A DNA stretch of 5,396 nucleotides from NCBI GenBank assembly GCA_903835275.1, contig CAILMK010000082.1, positions 1-5,396 of the forward strand, given 5' to 3'. Positions within the stretch are counted from its first letter, which is position 1, and each line of letters starts with the position of its first letter. Origin of the DNA: an uncultured bacterium. GTDB taxonomy: Bacteria > Bacteroidota > Bacteroidia > CAILMK01. The position numbers and the translations under genes are program-made. Below the pieces are notes generated by a model, which saw only the letters and a list, made by a program, of their open reading frames with translations, was not told where the DNA came from and searched no databases. Shown here piece by piece: positions 1-5,396 of this stretch.

Positions 1-1119
1 ATTTTATCCACCTTGAATTCCTTTGCACAAAAGAAGATTCCAAAAAAGTTTGGTGTAATTGTGTTTTATGAATTGGGATGGAATGGCGGTGACCTTGATT
101 TACAAATTAACGATATAAAGGTCGGAATGCTGAAAAAAAATTCAAGGATAACTCACAAGGTTTTTTCTCAGGGAACATTTTTATTAACAGCTTCCCAGAC
201 GCTTGAGGGTCCATATAATTCAATTAACACAATAATGAAGCAATCTAACTTCGATATTGACCACAACGATACAATTTACTTACGTCTCTGGTTTAGTGGT
301 GGCGATATATTTGTTTCAAAGAGAACAAGAAACGAATATTTGCAGAATCTGGAAAACCTCAAAGCGAACGATCAATTAACTCCCTCTGAAGAATATTCAT
401 CGGGCGAATTACCTTCCCGCAAAAAAGGATGGGACAATGATTTTTTTTCTGAAGAAATGCATGATTTACCATACATACATCCTCCAGTGCCGGAAACACC
501 AATTGCCTGCGCAAAGCACAGCGGAACCGGATTCCTTATTTCCAGTGAAGGATACATTGCTACCAGTTTTCATGTTATTGACAGCACAAAAGAAATAACT
601 GTAAGAGGCATCAATGGCAATCCAAATTCTTCTTACCCGGCTACTGTGGTGATGAAAGATGCAAAAAACGACCTCGCTATTCTGAAACTTGACGGCAAGG
701 TGGCACTGGATACCATCAAATACTCTATCACAAAAGAATCTCTTCATGTAGGGCAATCCGTTTTTGCCCTGGGATATCAAATGCCGGATTCTATAAAAAG
801 TCTTGTAAATCTTAGTGTAGGATTGGTAAATTTCACAAGCGGTTTTCAGGGAAATTCTAATTCATATCTGCTTACCACTTCGGTTCAGGATGGGATAAGC
901 GGAGGGCCTGTTTTTGATGATATGGGACGTATCATCGCCATCGTTAATTCAAAACACCTTGATGAATGTTATGCCATCAAAACGAAGTATTTGATTCACC
1001 TGATGAAGAAAGCAAAACCAAAGATAAAGTTACATGATGACAATAAAATTACCAATCAGACTTTGCAGGCACAACGAAAAGAAATATCGAAGTTTGTTTA
1101 TACGATTATTGCGAAGTGA
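1..1119 (+). CDS. Secreted trypsin-like (S1C/DegP-type) serine protease, 5' end outside window
   Basis: Probable endopeptidase acting outside the cytoplasm. The frame is open from base 1, so the true start lies upstream; the TTG at 13 is not a credible start. The first visible residues, ILSTLNSFA followed by QKK, look like the end of a signal peptide cut between A9 and Q10. Residues about 15-120 are beta-rich with no catalytic motif and loosely recall DUF2846-type domains. A polar linker follows (about 120-165). The protease domain has GTGFLIS, the catalytic His191 in TSFHV (bases 571-573), Asp224 in NDLAILK (670-672) and Ser300 in GISGGPVFD (898-900). The usual GNSGGP is GISGGP here. No PDZ domain follows; the tail (AIKTKYLIHL, then a helix-rich end) resembles PDZ-less Bacteroidota trypsin-like proteins. 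Sure of the fold and triad; substrate unknown. It converges on the ABC operon. Confidence 0.9.
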   Translation: MLSTLNSFAQKKIPKKFGVIVFYELGWNGGDLDLQINDIKVGMLKKNSRITHKVFSQGTFLLTASQTLEGPYNSINTIMKQSNFDIDHNDTIYLRLWFSGGDIFVSKRTRNEYLQNLENLKANDQLTPSEEYSSGELPSRKKGWDNDFFSEEMHDLPYIHPPVPETPIACAKHSGTGFLISSEGYIATSFHVIDSTKEITVRGINGNPNSSYPATVVMKDAKNDLAILKLDGKVALDTIKYSITKESLHVGQSVFALGYQMPDSIKSLVNLSVGLVNFTSGFQGNSNSYLLTTSVQDGISGGPVFDDMGRIIAIVNSKHLDECYAIKTKYLIHLMKKAKPKIKLHDDNKITNQTLQAQRKEISKFVYTIIAK

Positions 1120-1122
1120 TTA

Positions 1123-1141
1123 CGTCCGCCTCCGCGGAACG
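1123..1141. repeat. GC-rich imperfect hairpin after the protease stop
   Basis: Four bases after the protease stop codon, CGTCCGC (1123-1129) can pair with GCGGAACG (1134-1141) with one bulged A and a four-base loop. It contains the perfect 8-base palindrome TCCGCGGA (1131-1138). No T-tract follows on either strand, so it is not a canonical intrinsic terminator. It could still protect the 3' end of the protease mRNA or belong to the repeat material beside it. Confidence 0.5.
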
Positions 1142-1143
1142 AA

Positions 1144-1163
1144 AATTACGAATTACAAATTTA
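1144..1163. repeat. Short AT-rich tandem repeat, about 2.9 copies of a 7-mer
   Basis: AATTACG, AATTACA and a degenerate AATTTA follow each other directly in the convergent intergenic gap. This is too short to be an array with a function I can name. It may be debris joined to the dispersed motif that follows. Confidence 0.4.
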
Positions 1164-1190
1164 AGATCCTTCGCTTCGCTCAGGATGACA
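1164..1190. repeat. Dispersed intergenic repeat-like motif with ATCCT/AGGAT arms
   Basis: The segment has inverted arms ATCCT (1166-1170) and AGGAT (1182-1186) around a core with the direct repeat TCGCT TCGCT. From memory, near-identical intergenic motifs (CATCCTGAGCGAAGCGAAGG on the other strand) recur in many environmental bacterial genomes, Bacteroidota included. Only one copy is in this window, so dispersal is recalled and not shown here. Its place between converging genes fits a repeat that tolerates 3' ends and perhaps helps end transcription. Confidence 0.55.
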
Positions 1191-1226
1191 ACTCACACCT
1201 TCAATCCTTCACAAACTCGCCATCTA

Positions 1227-1979
1227 CTACTTCAGCCAGGAAAGCTCACTACGCACTTCCTCACCCTGCATCAAATCTTCGAGGTAGTGTTTAACAGAAC
1301 CTTTTTCAGTGGCGCGTTTTTCCAGCTCCGCCATTGGCAGGTTGAATTGTATCTCGCCGTCTTTTAAAAGTGCAAAATTATCTCCCACTTCCGCGATGAC
1401 ATCAAACTGGTGAGAAGTAATCAGTATGGTTGTGCCTCTTGCTGCAAGTGTTTTGAAAAGCGTACAACATTTCTGAACGGAAAGAAAATCCATTCCGTCA
1501 AAGGGCTCATCTACGATCAGGTATTTCGGATTATGCAGCAATGCGGATGCCAGTGAAACCTTGTTTTTCATTCCCTTGGAATAGGAATCAATTTGTTTTT
1601 TAGTATCCATCGGCAGTTCAAAATATTCCAGCAATTCATTAATGCGGATACTGTATTCTGCCTTGGGAATGCCATACATTTCACCTACGAATTCAAGGTG
1701 TTCCTTCGCGGAAAACTTAGGCATGTAGATGGGTTTATCAAATACATATCCTATTTTGGCACGGTAAGGAAAATCGTCCATTTCTATGCGTTCACCATCT
1801 ATCCAAACTTCCCCTGAATCCTTTTCAAGCAATGCCGCGATGATATAAATAAGAGTGGATTTACCCGCGCCGTTTGCACCCAGCAATGCCTGAACTTTTC
1901 CTGTTTCCACCTGTAGGTTTACCCCTTTAAGAACCTGTTGTGTCTTAAATGTTTTCCGGACGTCTTTAACTTCAATCAT
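1227..1979 (-). CDS. ABC transporter ATP-binding protein
   Basis: Cytoplasmic nucleotide-binding subunit (250 residues, normal for a single-domain ATPase) that would power the two membrane proteins encoded just upstream. Motifs in order: Walker A GANGAGKST at 34-42, Q-loop region IGYVFD at 76-81, signature YSKGM at 133-137 within SYSKGMKNKVSLASALL, Walker B YLIVDEP at 153-159 with catalytic Glu158, D-loop GMD at 162-164, and the switch His190 in ITSHQFD. The order and spacing are those of ABC-2/CcmA-type drug or polysaccharide exporter ATPases. Oddities: the Q-loop Gln position is Asp81, and the signature is YSKGM and not LSGGQ, the latter being common in this subfamily. The ATG at 1979 lies four bases after the stop of the preceding gene, so translation is probably coupled. 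Last gene of the unit. Cargo cannot be read from the sequence. Confidence 0.95.
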   Translation of the reverse strand: MIEVKDVRKTFKTQQVLKGVNLQVETGKVQALLGANGAGKSTLIYIIAALLEKDSGEVWIDGERIEMDDFPYRAKIGYVFDKPIYMPKFSAKEHLEFVGEMYGIPKAEYSIRINELLEYFELPMDTKKQIDSYSKGMKNKVSLASALLHNPKYLIVDEPFDGMDFLSVQKCCTLFKTLAARGTTILITSHQFDVIAEVGDNFALLKDGEIQFNLPMAELEKRATEKGSVKHYLEDLMQGEEVRSELSWLK

Positions 1980-1983
1980 ACTC

Positions 1984-2592
1984 TTATTTAATCATGTATT
2001 TGTAAAACTTGATTCCCCTTACAGTACTTAGCTCGTACCTCCACAAAAGAATCAATATGCCAATTATTACTATCAATAAAAAATAACTATGCCAGATGCC
2101 CCATACAATACGAATACCCATGGATGTAAGCAGGTAGCAAAATGTAAAAACAAGTGCCGCCGCAGTGTATTGCCAAAATTTTCTTTTGATCTTTACGTAA
2201 TCGGAATTACTGATCACATTACCCACTATGGTTGCCATTATCAGTAATATTTCAAAACGCAAAATATTCCTGAATGCGTCCGCCAGTGGTTCATGTGTCA
2301 GGATGATCAGGATCAGTTCCGCGGCAATATACCATGCATTGAACCAGATAAAATATCCAACATTATGCAGCCATAATAATTTTTTCAAAGGGAAACGCGA
2401 TACCCTTACCAGTTGTAAATTAATATTGCTTCTGCGTATCACATCATAAAAAATCCCCTGCAGGAAAAATATACCTATCCTGGAAAGATCCGTGGTGAGG
2501 GCAAAGAAATGATACACTGTAAATATTACGAAAATCATCGGCACAAGGTATGCCCGTGATTTATACTGGTATTTCAGAAACTGTACTAACAT
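1984..2592 (-). CDS. ABC-2-like permease subunit, small (202 residues), six predicted membrane segments
   Basis: Integral membrane protein with no motif I recognise by name. Hydrophobic segments are visible near residues 15-31, 36-50, 74-98, 108-128, 141-162 and 167-184, with basic loops between (for example KIKRK at 134-138). That is the size and topology of an ABC-2-type permease. The assignment rests on position: it sits between another membrane protein and the ATPase, overlapping the former by one base (TAATG) and lying four bases from the latter. It shares a layout with the 243-residue neighbour: a loop ending in RFPLKK before a long helix, and a basic RK just before a later helix, suggesting distant paralogy. 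The start is supported by a Shine-Dalgarno-like GAGGAA six bases upstream. The transported compound is unknown. Confidence 0.8.
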   Translation of the reverse strand: MLVQFLKYQYKSRAYLVPMIFVIFTVYHFFALTTDLSRIGIFFLQGIFYDVIRRSNINLQLVRVSRFPLKKLLWLHNVGYFIWFNAWYIAAELILIILTHEPLADAFRNILRFEILLIMATIVGNVISNSDYVKIKRKFWQYTAAALVFTFCYLLTSMGIRIVWGIWHSYFLLIVIIGILILLWRYELSTVRGIKFYKYMIK

Positions 2593-3323
2593 TAGCGCTT
2601 CCTCGCTTTTAATTTTTCAAGAAGTTCTTCGTCATAGAATGGATATTTTCTCAAAACAACTTTAAACAGATACAAGCCAACATAAAAACATACTACTGCC
2701 ATGAGTACAAAAGCAAGCACTATTGTCAGGGAATGGTTGGGAAAAAACATAGCCCCTTTTTTAATATAATCCGTCATTCCGTGACCCGTTTTTTTTGATC
2801 TCATTAAGGCAAAAGGGATGACGAAAACCACAGGTGCAAAAGCCCTGAAAACATAGAGAAAAGCCACTTTCCTTTTTACCATCAATAAAAAACTGAGAAA
2901 AAGAAAATGATAAGCTATATAAGTAAGGATTATACATGCAAGCACCCCCGGCGCCATGTATAATTTGTTTACGATCAACTGTCCAATAATATAAATAGCA
3001 ACCAGATAAAACTTTACGCTCATCATTTCTATCGTAACAAGGGTTATGAATTTCTGCATGATTGATTTGGGAAATACCAGTATATGATTCAACTCCAGCG
3101 GAGAGGTAAAACGGATAATGGAATTATCAAAATAGATCAACAGATATGCAATTATGGCTATGTGAAGGTAATTATAGCTATATAAATGGTTATGATCAAT
3201 AAGATCGCTTACAAAAAAAGTTCCGAGGCAGCCAAAAATTATATACATTAGGGCAATACTTAAAAAAGCGCGCCATCCGCTGCTTTTTAAAAGTCTCCAG
3301 GAGTATTTCAGGTTATTCAACAT
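2592..3323 (-). CDS. ABC-2-like permease subunit, large (243 residues)
   Basis: Integral membrane protein and first gene of the three-gene ABC unit. Hydrophobic segments lie near residues 18-40, 52-66, 102-120, 124-148, 152-173 and 197-223, giving about six helices. The N-terminus is short and basic (KYSWRLLKSSGWR). The end is charged and cytoplasm-like (DEELLEKLKARKR). No catalytic or named motif is visible; the ABC-2 permease call rests on topology, length and the ATPase two genes on. The loop PLELNHILVFPKS (75-87) before a helix matches in position the SRFPLKK loop of the 202-residue partner, and VKRK (149-152) matches its KIKRK. This suggests two diverged permeases forming a heterodimer. 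The ATG at 3323 is seven bases from a consensus -7 box, so the message may be almost leaderless. Confidence 0.8.
   Translation of the reverse strand: MLNNLKYSWRLLKSSGWRAFLSIALMYIIFGCLGTFFVSDLIDHNHLYSYNYLHIAIIAYLLIYFDNSIIRFTSPLELNHILVFPKSIMQKFITLVTIEMMSVKFYLVAIYIIGQLIVNKLYMAPGVLACIILTYIAYHFLFLSFLLMVKRKVAFLYVFRAFAPVVFVIPFALMRSKKTGHGMTDYIKKGAMFFPNHSLTIVLAFVLMAVVCFYVGLYLFKVVLRKYPFYDEELLEKLKARKR
2599..2604 (-). promoter_or_regulatory. Shine-Dalgarno-like site GAGGAA for the 202-residue permease
   Basis: On the minus strand GAGGAA lies six bases before the ATG at 2592, inside the last codons of the upstream gene. It fixes the start and fits translational coupling through the TAATG overlap. It stands out because the other starts in the window show no clear Shine-Dalgarno site, the usual state in Bacteroidota. 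Arg/Lys codons may also produce such a purine run by chance. Confidence 0.5.
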
Positions 3324-3330
3324 GTGGGCG

Positions 3331-3361
3331 CAAATATAGGGTATTCTTGGAAAGTCGTCAA
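3331..3361 (-). promoter_or_regulatory. Bacteroidota-type promoter of the ABC operon
   Basis: On the minus strand the -7 box TATATTTG (3338 to 3331) matches TAnnTTTG at every fixed base, and a -33 TTG (3361 to 3359) lies exactly 20 bases upstream, within the usual spacing for the phylum's primary sigma factor. The predicted transcription start falls about 3325-3328, zero to a few bases before the ATG at 3323. The 68-base gap after the AI-2E gene holds nothing else, and I see no terminator in it, so read-through from that gene also remains possible. Confidence 0.75.
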
Positions 3362-3391
3362 CTAAAGGCTTTTGTTATAATCTTTCGGTGA

Positions 3392-4498
3392 TTAATTGTC
3401 CTCTTTATTTCTTGACCGCATTATTTTTCTAAATGAGATACTGTGCTCTTCCAGACCTTCCGTTCCCAGCAGATAACCGTAGGGATTCAGCTCAGGAATA
3501 TTATCGCAGAATACTTTTAAAATCCCCACCATGGGTATGAAAAGTATCATCCCCATAACGCCCCAAACTTCTCCGCCAATAAGCAAGGCCATAAAAACAA
3601 CGAGGGGATTTACACTCACTCTTTTCCCTACAATGCTTGGCGTAAAGAAATTGGATTCCATTAAATGTGTGATCAGGAAAACGATTGCCGTACCCAGAAC
3701 ATACCATGTAGAATCCTTGGAGAGAAACGTTAAAATACAACCGAGTAATGCACTTATAAATATCCCGATATAAGGAACAATATTCATAAATCCGGCTAAT
3801 ATACCCAGGAAAATAGCAAACGGAATTCCGAGGAAGGAAAGGCCTGTACCGACGCACAAGGCAACAATAATAACAACGATAAAAACGCCGGAAATATAGC
3901 TGTGTATAACAGCACGACTATCAATAAGGATATGCATTATCTTTTCGTGCGAGCTTTCAGGGCTTACCCGCAAAATAAAATTCTTGAACTTGGTACGGTA
4001 AAACAGAAAGAAGAAAATATAAAAGCAAATAATGGCAATCGTTGCCACTGCAGTGGTTGTACTGGTCACCATGTTTTCAATGATGGCCCCGCTGCTTGAA
4101 ATGAGATCCTGCAACTGGCTTTTTATCCATTCTATTTGCTTGTAGGGAGTAAGACCGGTTTGATGGTGAATATAATTCTGTATCAATTGCAATTTAACAT
4201 TGACCTGACCCTGAAGCTTCGGAATTTCATCAATAAAACTAATAACCTGTGTTGAAAGCATATACACAACCCCAGCCAATACCAGGAATATAAAAAGCAA
4301 GACCAGAAAATTAGCCGCCAGTCGATGCATTCTGACTTTTTCTTCGAGAAAACGAACCACCGGAAAAAGCAAAATGGAAAATATTGCCGCCAGGCAAAGA
4401 GGAACCATGAAGCCCTTGGCAAAATAAAGTCCTGCAAAAAGAAGCGAGAAAAATGCCAGCATGATGGTAGCTCTGATGAAAAACGGGTACTGCTTCAT
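3392..4498 (-). CDS. AI-2E family transporter (PerM/TqsA/YdiK-like membrane protein)
   Basis: Polytopic inner-membrane protein of 368 residues, typical for the family (PF01594). Helices lie near 8-26, 29-47 and 62-84. A polar segment with helical, amphipathic character follows at about 86-145 (SFIDEIPKLQGQVNVKLQ onward). Further helices lie near 148-168, 202-226, 227-262, 265-283 and 298-330. The family's C-terminal signatures are clear: GILAGFMNIVPYIG (232-245), then ESNFFTPSIVGK (281-292) and VNPLVVFMALLIGGEVWG (296-313) with a final LFIP. Known members include E. coli TqsA, linked to autoinducer-2 export; other members have been linked to ion antiport, so the substrate cannot be inferred. 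The ATG at 4498 is four bases from a -7 box; Met13 is an alternative start but would remove most of the first helix. Same strand as the ABC unit, 68 bases apart. Confidence 0.93.
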   Translation of the reverse strand: MKQYPFFIRATIMLAFFSLLFAGLYFAKGFMVPLCLAAIFSILLFPVVRFLEEKVRMHRLAANFLVLLFIFLVLAGVVYMLSTQVISFIDEIPKLQGQVNVKLQLIQNYIHHQTGLTPYKQIEWIKSQLQDLISSSGAIIENMVTSTTTAVATIAIICFYIFFFLFYRTKFKNFILRVSPESSHEKIMHILIDSRAVIHSYISGVFIVVIIVALCVGTGLSFLGIPFAIFLGILAGFMNIVPYIGIFISALLGCILTFLSKDSTWYVLGTAIVFLITHLMESNFFTPSIVGKRVSVNPLVVFMALLIGGEVWGVMGMILFIPMVGILKVFCDNIPELNPYGYLLGTEGLEEHSISFRKIMRSRNKEDN

Positions 4499-4502
4499 GC
4501 GT

Positions 4503-4510
4503 CAAAGATA
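4503..4510 (-). promoter_or_regulatory. -7 promoter box TATCTTTG before the AI-2E family gene
   Basis: On the minus strand TATCTTTG matches TAnnTTTG at all fixed bases and ends four bases before the ATG at 4498, so the transcript would start at or next to the start codon. No TTG is found 17-23 bases upstream, so the -33 half is missing or degenerate. Confidence is lower than for the ABC operon promoter. Confidence 0.5.
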
Positions 4511-4806
4511 CAAAATTGCAGTTTCGCCGGATTTTAAGATAATTTCAATCCTGAAGTTTAACAAAATAACAATAACTGTCTACCGGAAAAATGCCCGGTG
4601 GGGAGTTAATCCGAATTTGCTCAAAAACTGCATCAAACCAATGCTGAAAAGTCTAAAAAAAATAAAAAAGGCGTTAAAAAATGACCTCAATTCCTAATTA
4701 ATTGATTATCAAATACCAGAAGAATTTTTATATTTAAAAGTTATTATTGTTTATAACAGTAATTAGCGGTTATTTTTCAATCAGGTGGAAACGCTTTGCT
4801 TTTCAC

Positions 4807-4822
4807 TCTTACAACTGTAAGA
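4807..4822. repeat. Perfect inverted repeat TCTTACA-AC-TGTAAGA
   Basis: Seven-base arms around a two-base centre. It is a plausible operator for a dimeric regulator, given its place in a divergent intergenic region about 250 bases before the oxoamine synthase start. No T-run follows, so it is not terminator-like. No regulator family is recognised. Confidence 0.4.
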
Positions 4823-4836
4823 AAATTCCAAATTGC

Positions 4837-4904
4837 ACTCATTATAAAATGTGACTTGTTTTTAAAAAGACGTAATAACTATTAATAATTGTTTTACAAT
4901 GAGT
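4837..4904. repeat. Long inverted repeat, 13-base arms with one mismatch, 42-base loop
   Basis: ACTCATTATAAAA (4837-4849) pairs with TTTTACAATGAGT (4892-4904) in 12 of 13 positions. The 42-base loop contains the palindrome TTTTTAAAAA (4859-4868) and a small TAAT/ATTA hairpin (4873-4884). The stem is AT-rich and weak as RNA, but this is a longer match than the other repeats nearby. It may be a structured leader, a looping operator pair, or chance in AT-rich DNA. Confidence 0.4.
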
Positions 4905-4912
4905 TAACAGTA

Positions 4913-4930
4913 TTAAAAGATGTCTTTTAA
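4913..4930. repeat. Perfect inverted repeat TTAAAAGA-TG-TCTTTTAA
   Basis: Eight-base arms around a two-base centre, 107 bases centre to centre from the TCTTACA repeat. It has operator-like geometry. It lies upstream of the candidate promoter for the gene at 5070, where an activator or repressor could act. No matching regulator gene is in the window. Confidence 0.4.
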
Positions 4931-5003
4931 ATGGTCTTACTCAACAAAAAGGAAGATGTTATCGGCACTTTGAATGTGACCATAGTCTGGTAACTGATAC
5001 AAG

Positions 5004-5030
5004 TTGATAGCATATATAGACGCAATTTTG
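5004..5030 (+). promoter_or_regulatory. Weak candidate promoter of the oxoamine synthase-like gene
   Basis: CAATTTTG (5023-5030) differs from TAnnTTTG at one fixed base, and a TTG (5004-5006) lies 16 bases upstream, slightly short of the usual 17-23. It would give a leader of roughly 35 bases. The imperfect match could mean regulated expression or that the true promoter is elsewhere in the long gap. Confidence 0.3.
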
Positions 5031-5069
5031 AATCACTAATTGAAACTAATACTCTAAACGGCAAAAATT

Positions 5070-5396
5070 ATGGAACTGTTAAAGTCCAAACATGAGTCAA
5101 CACTCGACATAGTCAATAGTGTACTCACAGGAACTGCGGAGATGGGCATCACACATCTGACTACTGAAGACGAACAACTGGATGGCAGGCACATCCGGAT
5201 TAACGGAAAGGATATGTTGAACTTCGGTTCATGCTCCTATCTGGGTCTCGAACTTGACGAACGCCTTAAGCATGGAGCCATTGATGCAATAATGAGATAC
5301 GGCACACAATTCACATCATCAATGGCTTATGTATCAGTAACTCCTTATCTGGAGGCTGAAAGCTTATTGGAAAATATATTTAACCGCCCTGTGATC
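5070..5396 (+). CDS. PLP-dependent alpha-oxoamine synthase-like enzyme (BioF/KBL/SPT fold), 3' end outside window
   Basis: First 109 residues of a fold-type I PLP enzyme. Family members condense an amino acid with an acyl-CoA or acyl-ACP thioester, as in biotin, sphingolipid, threonine-breakdown and autoinducer CAI-1 pathways. Visible features: a charged N-terminal helix, the substrate-entry beta segment HIRINGKDMLNFGSCSYLGL (41-60) equivalent to the family's NNYLGL, then ERLKHGAIDAIMRYGTQFTSS (64-84) equivalent to the AI..YG.G...SR block, and YLEAESLLENIF (93-104) equivalent to H..LE..LA.F. The SR and GY/GT..H positions are replaced (SSMAYVSVTPYLE), so it is probably not a standard BioF or KBL. 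The PLP lysine lies outside the window. ATG at 5070 is the first start after an in-frame TAA at 5055; there is no Shine-Dalgarno site, only an A-rich run. Product unknown. Confidence 0.85.
   Translation, partial: MELLKSKHESTLDIVNSVLTGTAEMGITHLTTEDEQLDGRHIRINGKDMLNFGSCSYLGLELDERLKHGAIDAIMRYGTQFTSSMAYVSVTPYLEAESLLENIFNRPVI

Larger units (their letters stand above)
4499..5069. other. Long AT-rich divergent intergenic region (571 bases)
   Basis: No convincing gene is present on either strand; open frames are short and composed of AT-rich, low-complexity codons. The region holds the AI-2E -7 box at its left end, a run of A-tracts (4647-4681), a set of inverted repeats (4807-4930), and a weak candidate promoter for the right-hand gene. 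Its length is more than two simple promoters need, so operators, a structured leader or a small RNA are possible; none can be shown from sequence alone. Confidence 0.6.

Noticed and set aside
466..780. Minus-strand frame of 104 codons inside the protease
   Set aside because: It is antisense to the well-supported catalytic domain; its Cys/Trp/His-rich composition is typical of shadow frames.
1034..1367. Two overlapping plus-strand frames (86 and 83 codons) across the protease end, the repeat gap and the ABC gene end
   Set aside because: They cross real coding sequence in other frames and the intergenic repeat, and their products show no protein-like conservation pattern.
3362..3391. Possible terminator after the AI-2E gene (CAAAAGCCTTTAG on the minus strand)
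   Set aside because: The arms are only three to four bases with no T-run, too weak to call a terminator.
3501..3857. Minus-strand frame of 118 codons inside the AI-2E gene
   Set aside because: It is a shifted frame of the conserved C-terminal half of the AI-2E protein, with no start signal or domain; the main frame is uninterrupted, so it is not a frameshift remnant.
4461..4697. Plus-strand open frame of 78 codons spanning the AI-2E gene start and the intergenic region
   Set aside because: Its first part is antisense to the AI-2E coding sequence and its end is lysine/asparagine-rich low-complexity sequence from A-tracts; there is no ribosome site or recognisable domain.
4786..4799. LacI/CcpA-like operator TGGAAACGCTTTGC
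   Set aside because: Only the core AAACGCTT fits; the outer bases break the symmetry and no LacI-type regulator is in the window.
4931..4993. Twenty-codon open frame MVLLNKKEDVIGTLNVTIVW directly after the 8-2-8 palindrome, a possible leader peptide
   Set aside because: No ribosome site and no run of regulatory codons, and a frame this short is expected by chance; the overlapping ATG at 4920 gives another of similar length.

Overview
The window looks like an AT-rich chromosomal segment of a Bacteroidota (Bacteroidetes) bacterium. Three things support this. Two minus-strand genes have sequences matching the phylum's -7 promoter element (TAnnTTTG), one of them with a TTG -33 element 20 bases upstream. 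Most starts lack a Shine-Dalgarno sequence. A secreted protease has a signal-peptide end of the form A|Q. No species can be named. There are six protein genes, two of them cut by the window edges, and nothing here resembles an RNA gene, CRISPR array, insertion sequence or phage gene.

Layout. Bases 1-1119 (+) hold the 3' part of a secreted trypsin-like (DegP/S1C-type) serine protease with a beta-rich N-terminal region. It converges on the next block across a 107-base gap that carries a GC-rich hairpin, a short AT repeat and a dispersed-repeat-like motif. Bases 3323-1227 (-) form a compact three-gene unit: a membrane protein of 243 residues, one of 202 residues, and an ABC ATPase of 250 residues. 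The joints are a 1-base overlap and a 4-base gap. This reads as one ABC-2-like exporter with two different permease subunits and unknown cargo. Bases 4498-3392 (-) encode an AI-2E (PerM/TqsA) family membrane protein of 368 residues. A 571-base non-coding region (4499-5069) with several inverted repeats separates it from a divergent gene starting at 5070 (+). That gene is the first 109 residues of a PLP-dependent alpha-oxoamine synthase-like enzyme (BioF/KBL/SPT fold), which runs off the right edge.

How they may work together. The three ABC genes almost certainly make one complex. The AI-2E gene lies 68 bases upstream on the same strand, but the ABC unit has its own well-formed promoter in that gap, so the two can be expressed separately. 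No functional link is visible between the protease, the transporters and the oxoamine synthase. I do not see a convincing new multi-gene system. The most interesting points are the inverted-repeat cluster upstream of the oxoamine synthase, the leaderless-looking promoters, the paired permeases, and substitutions in conserved motifs of the ATPase and the protease.
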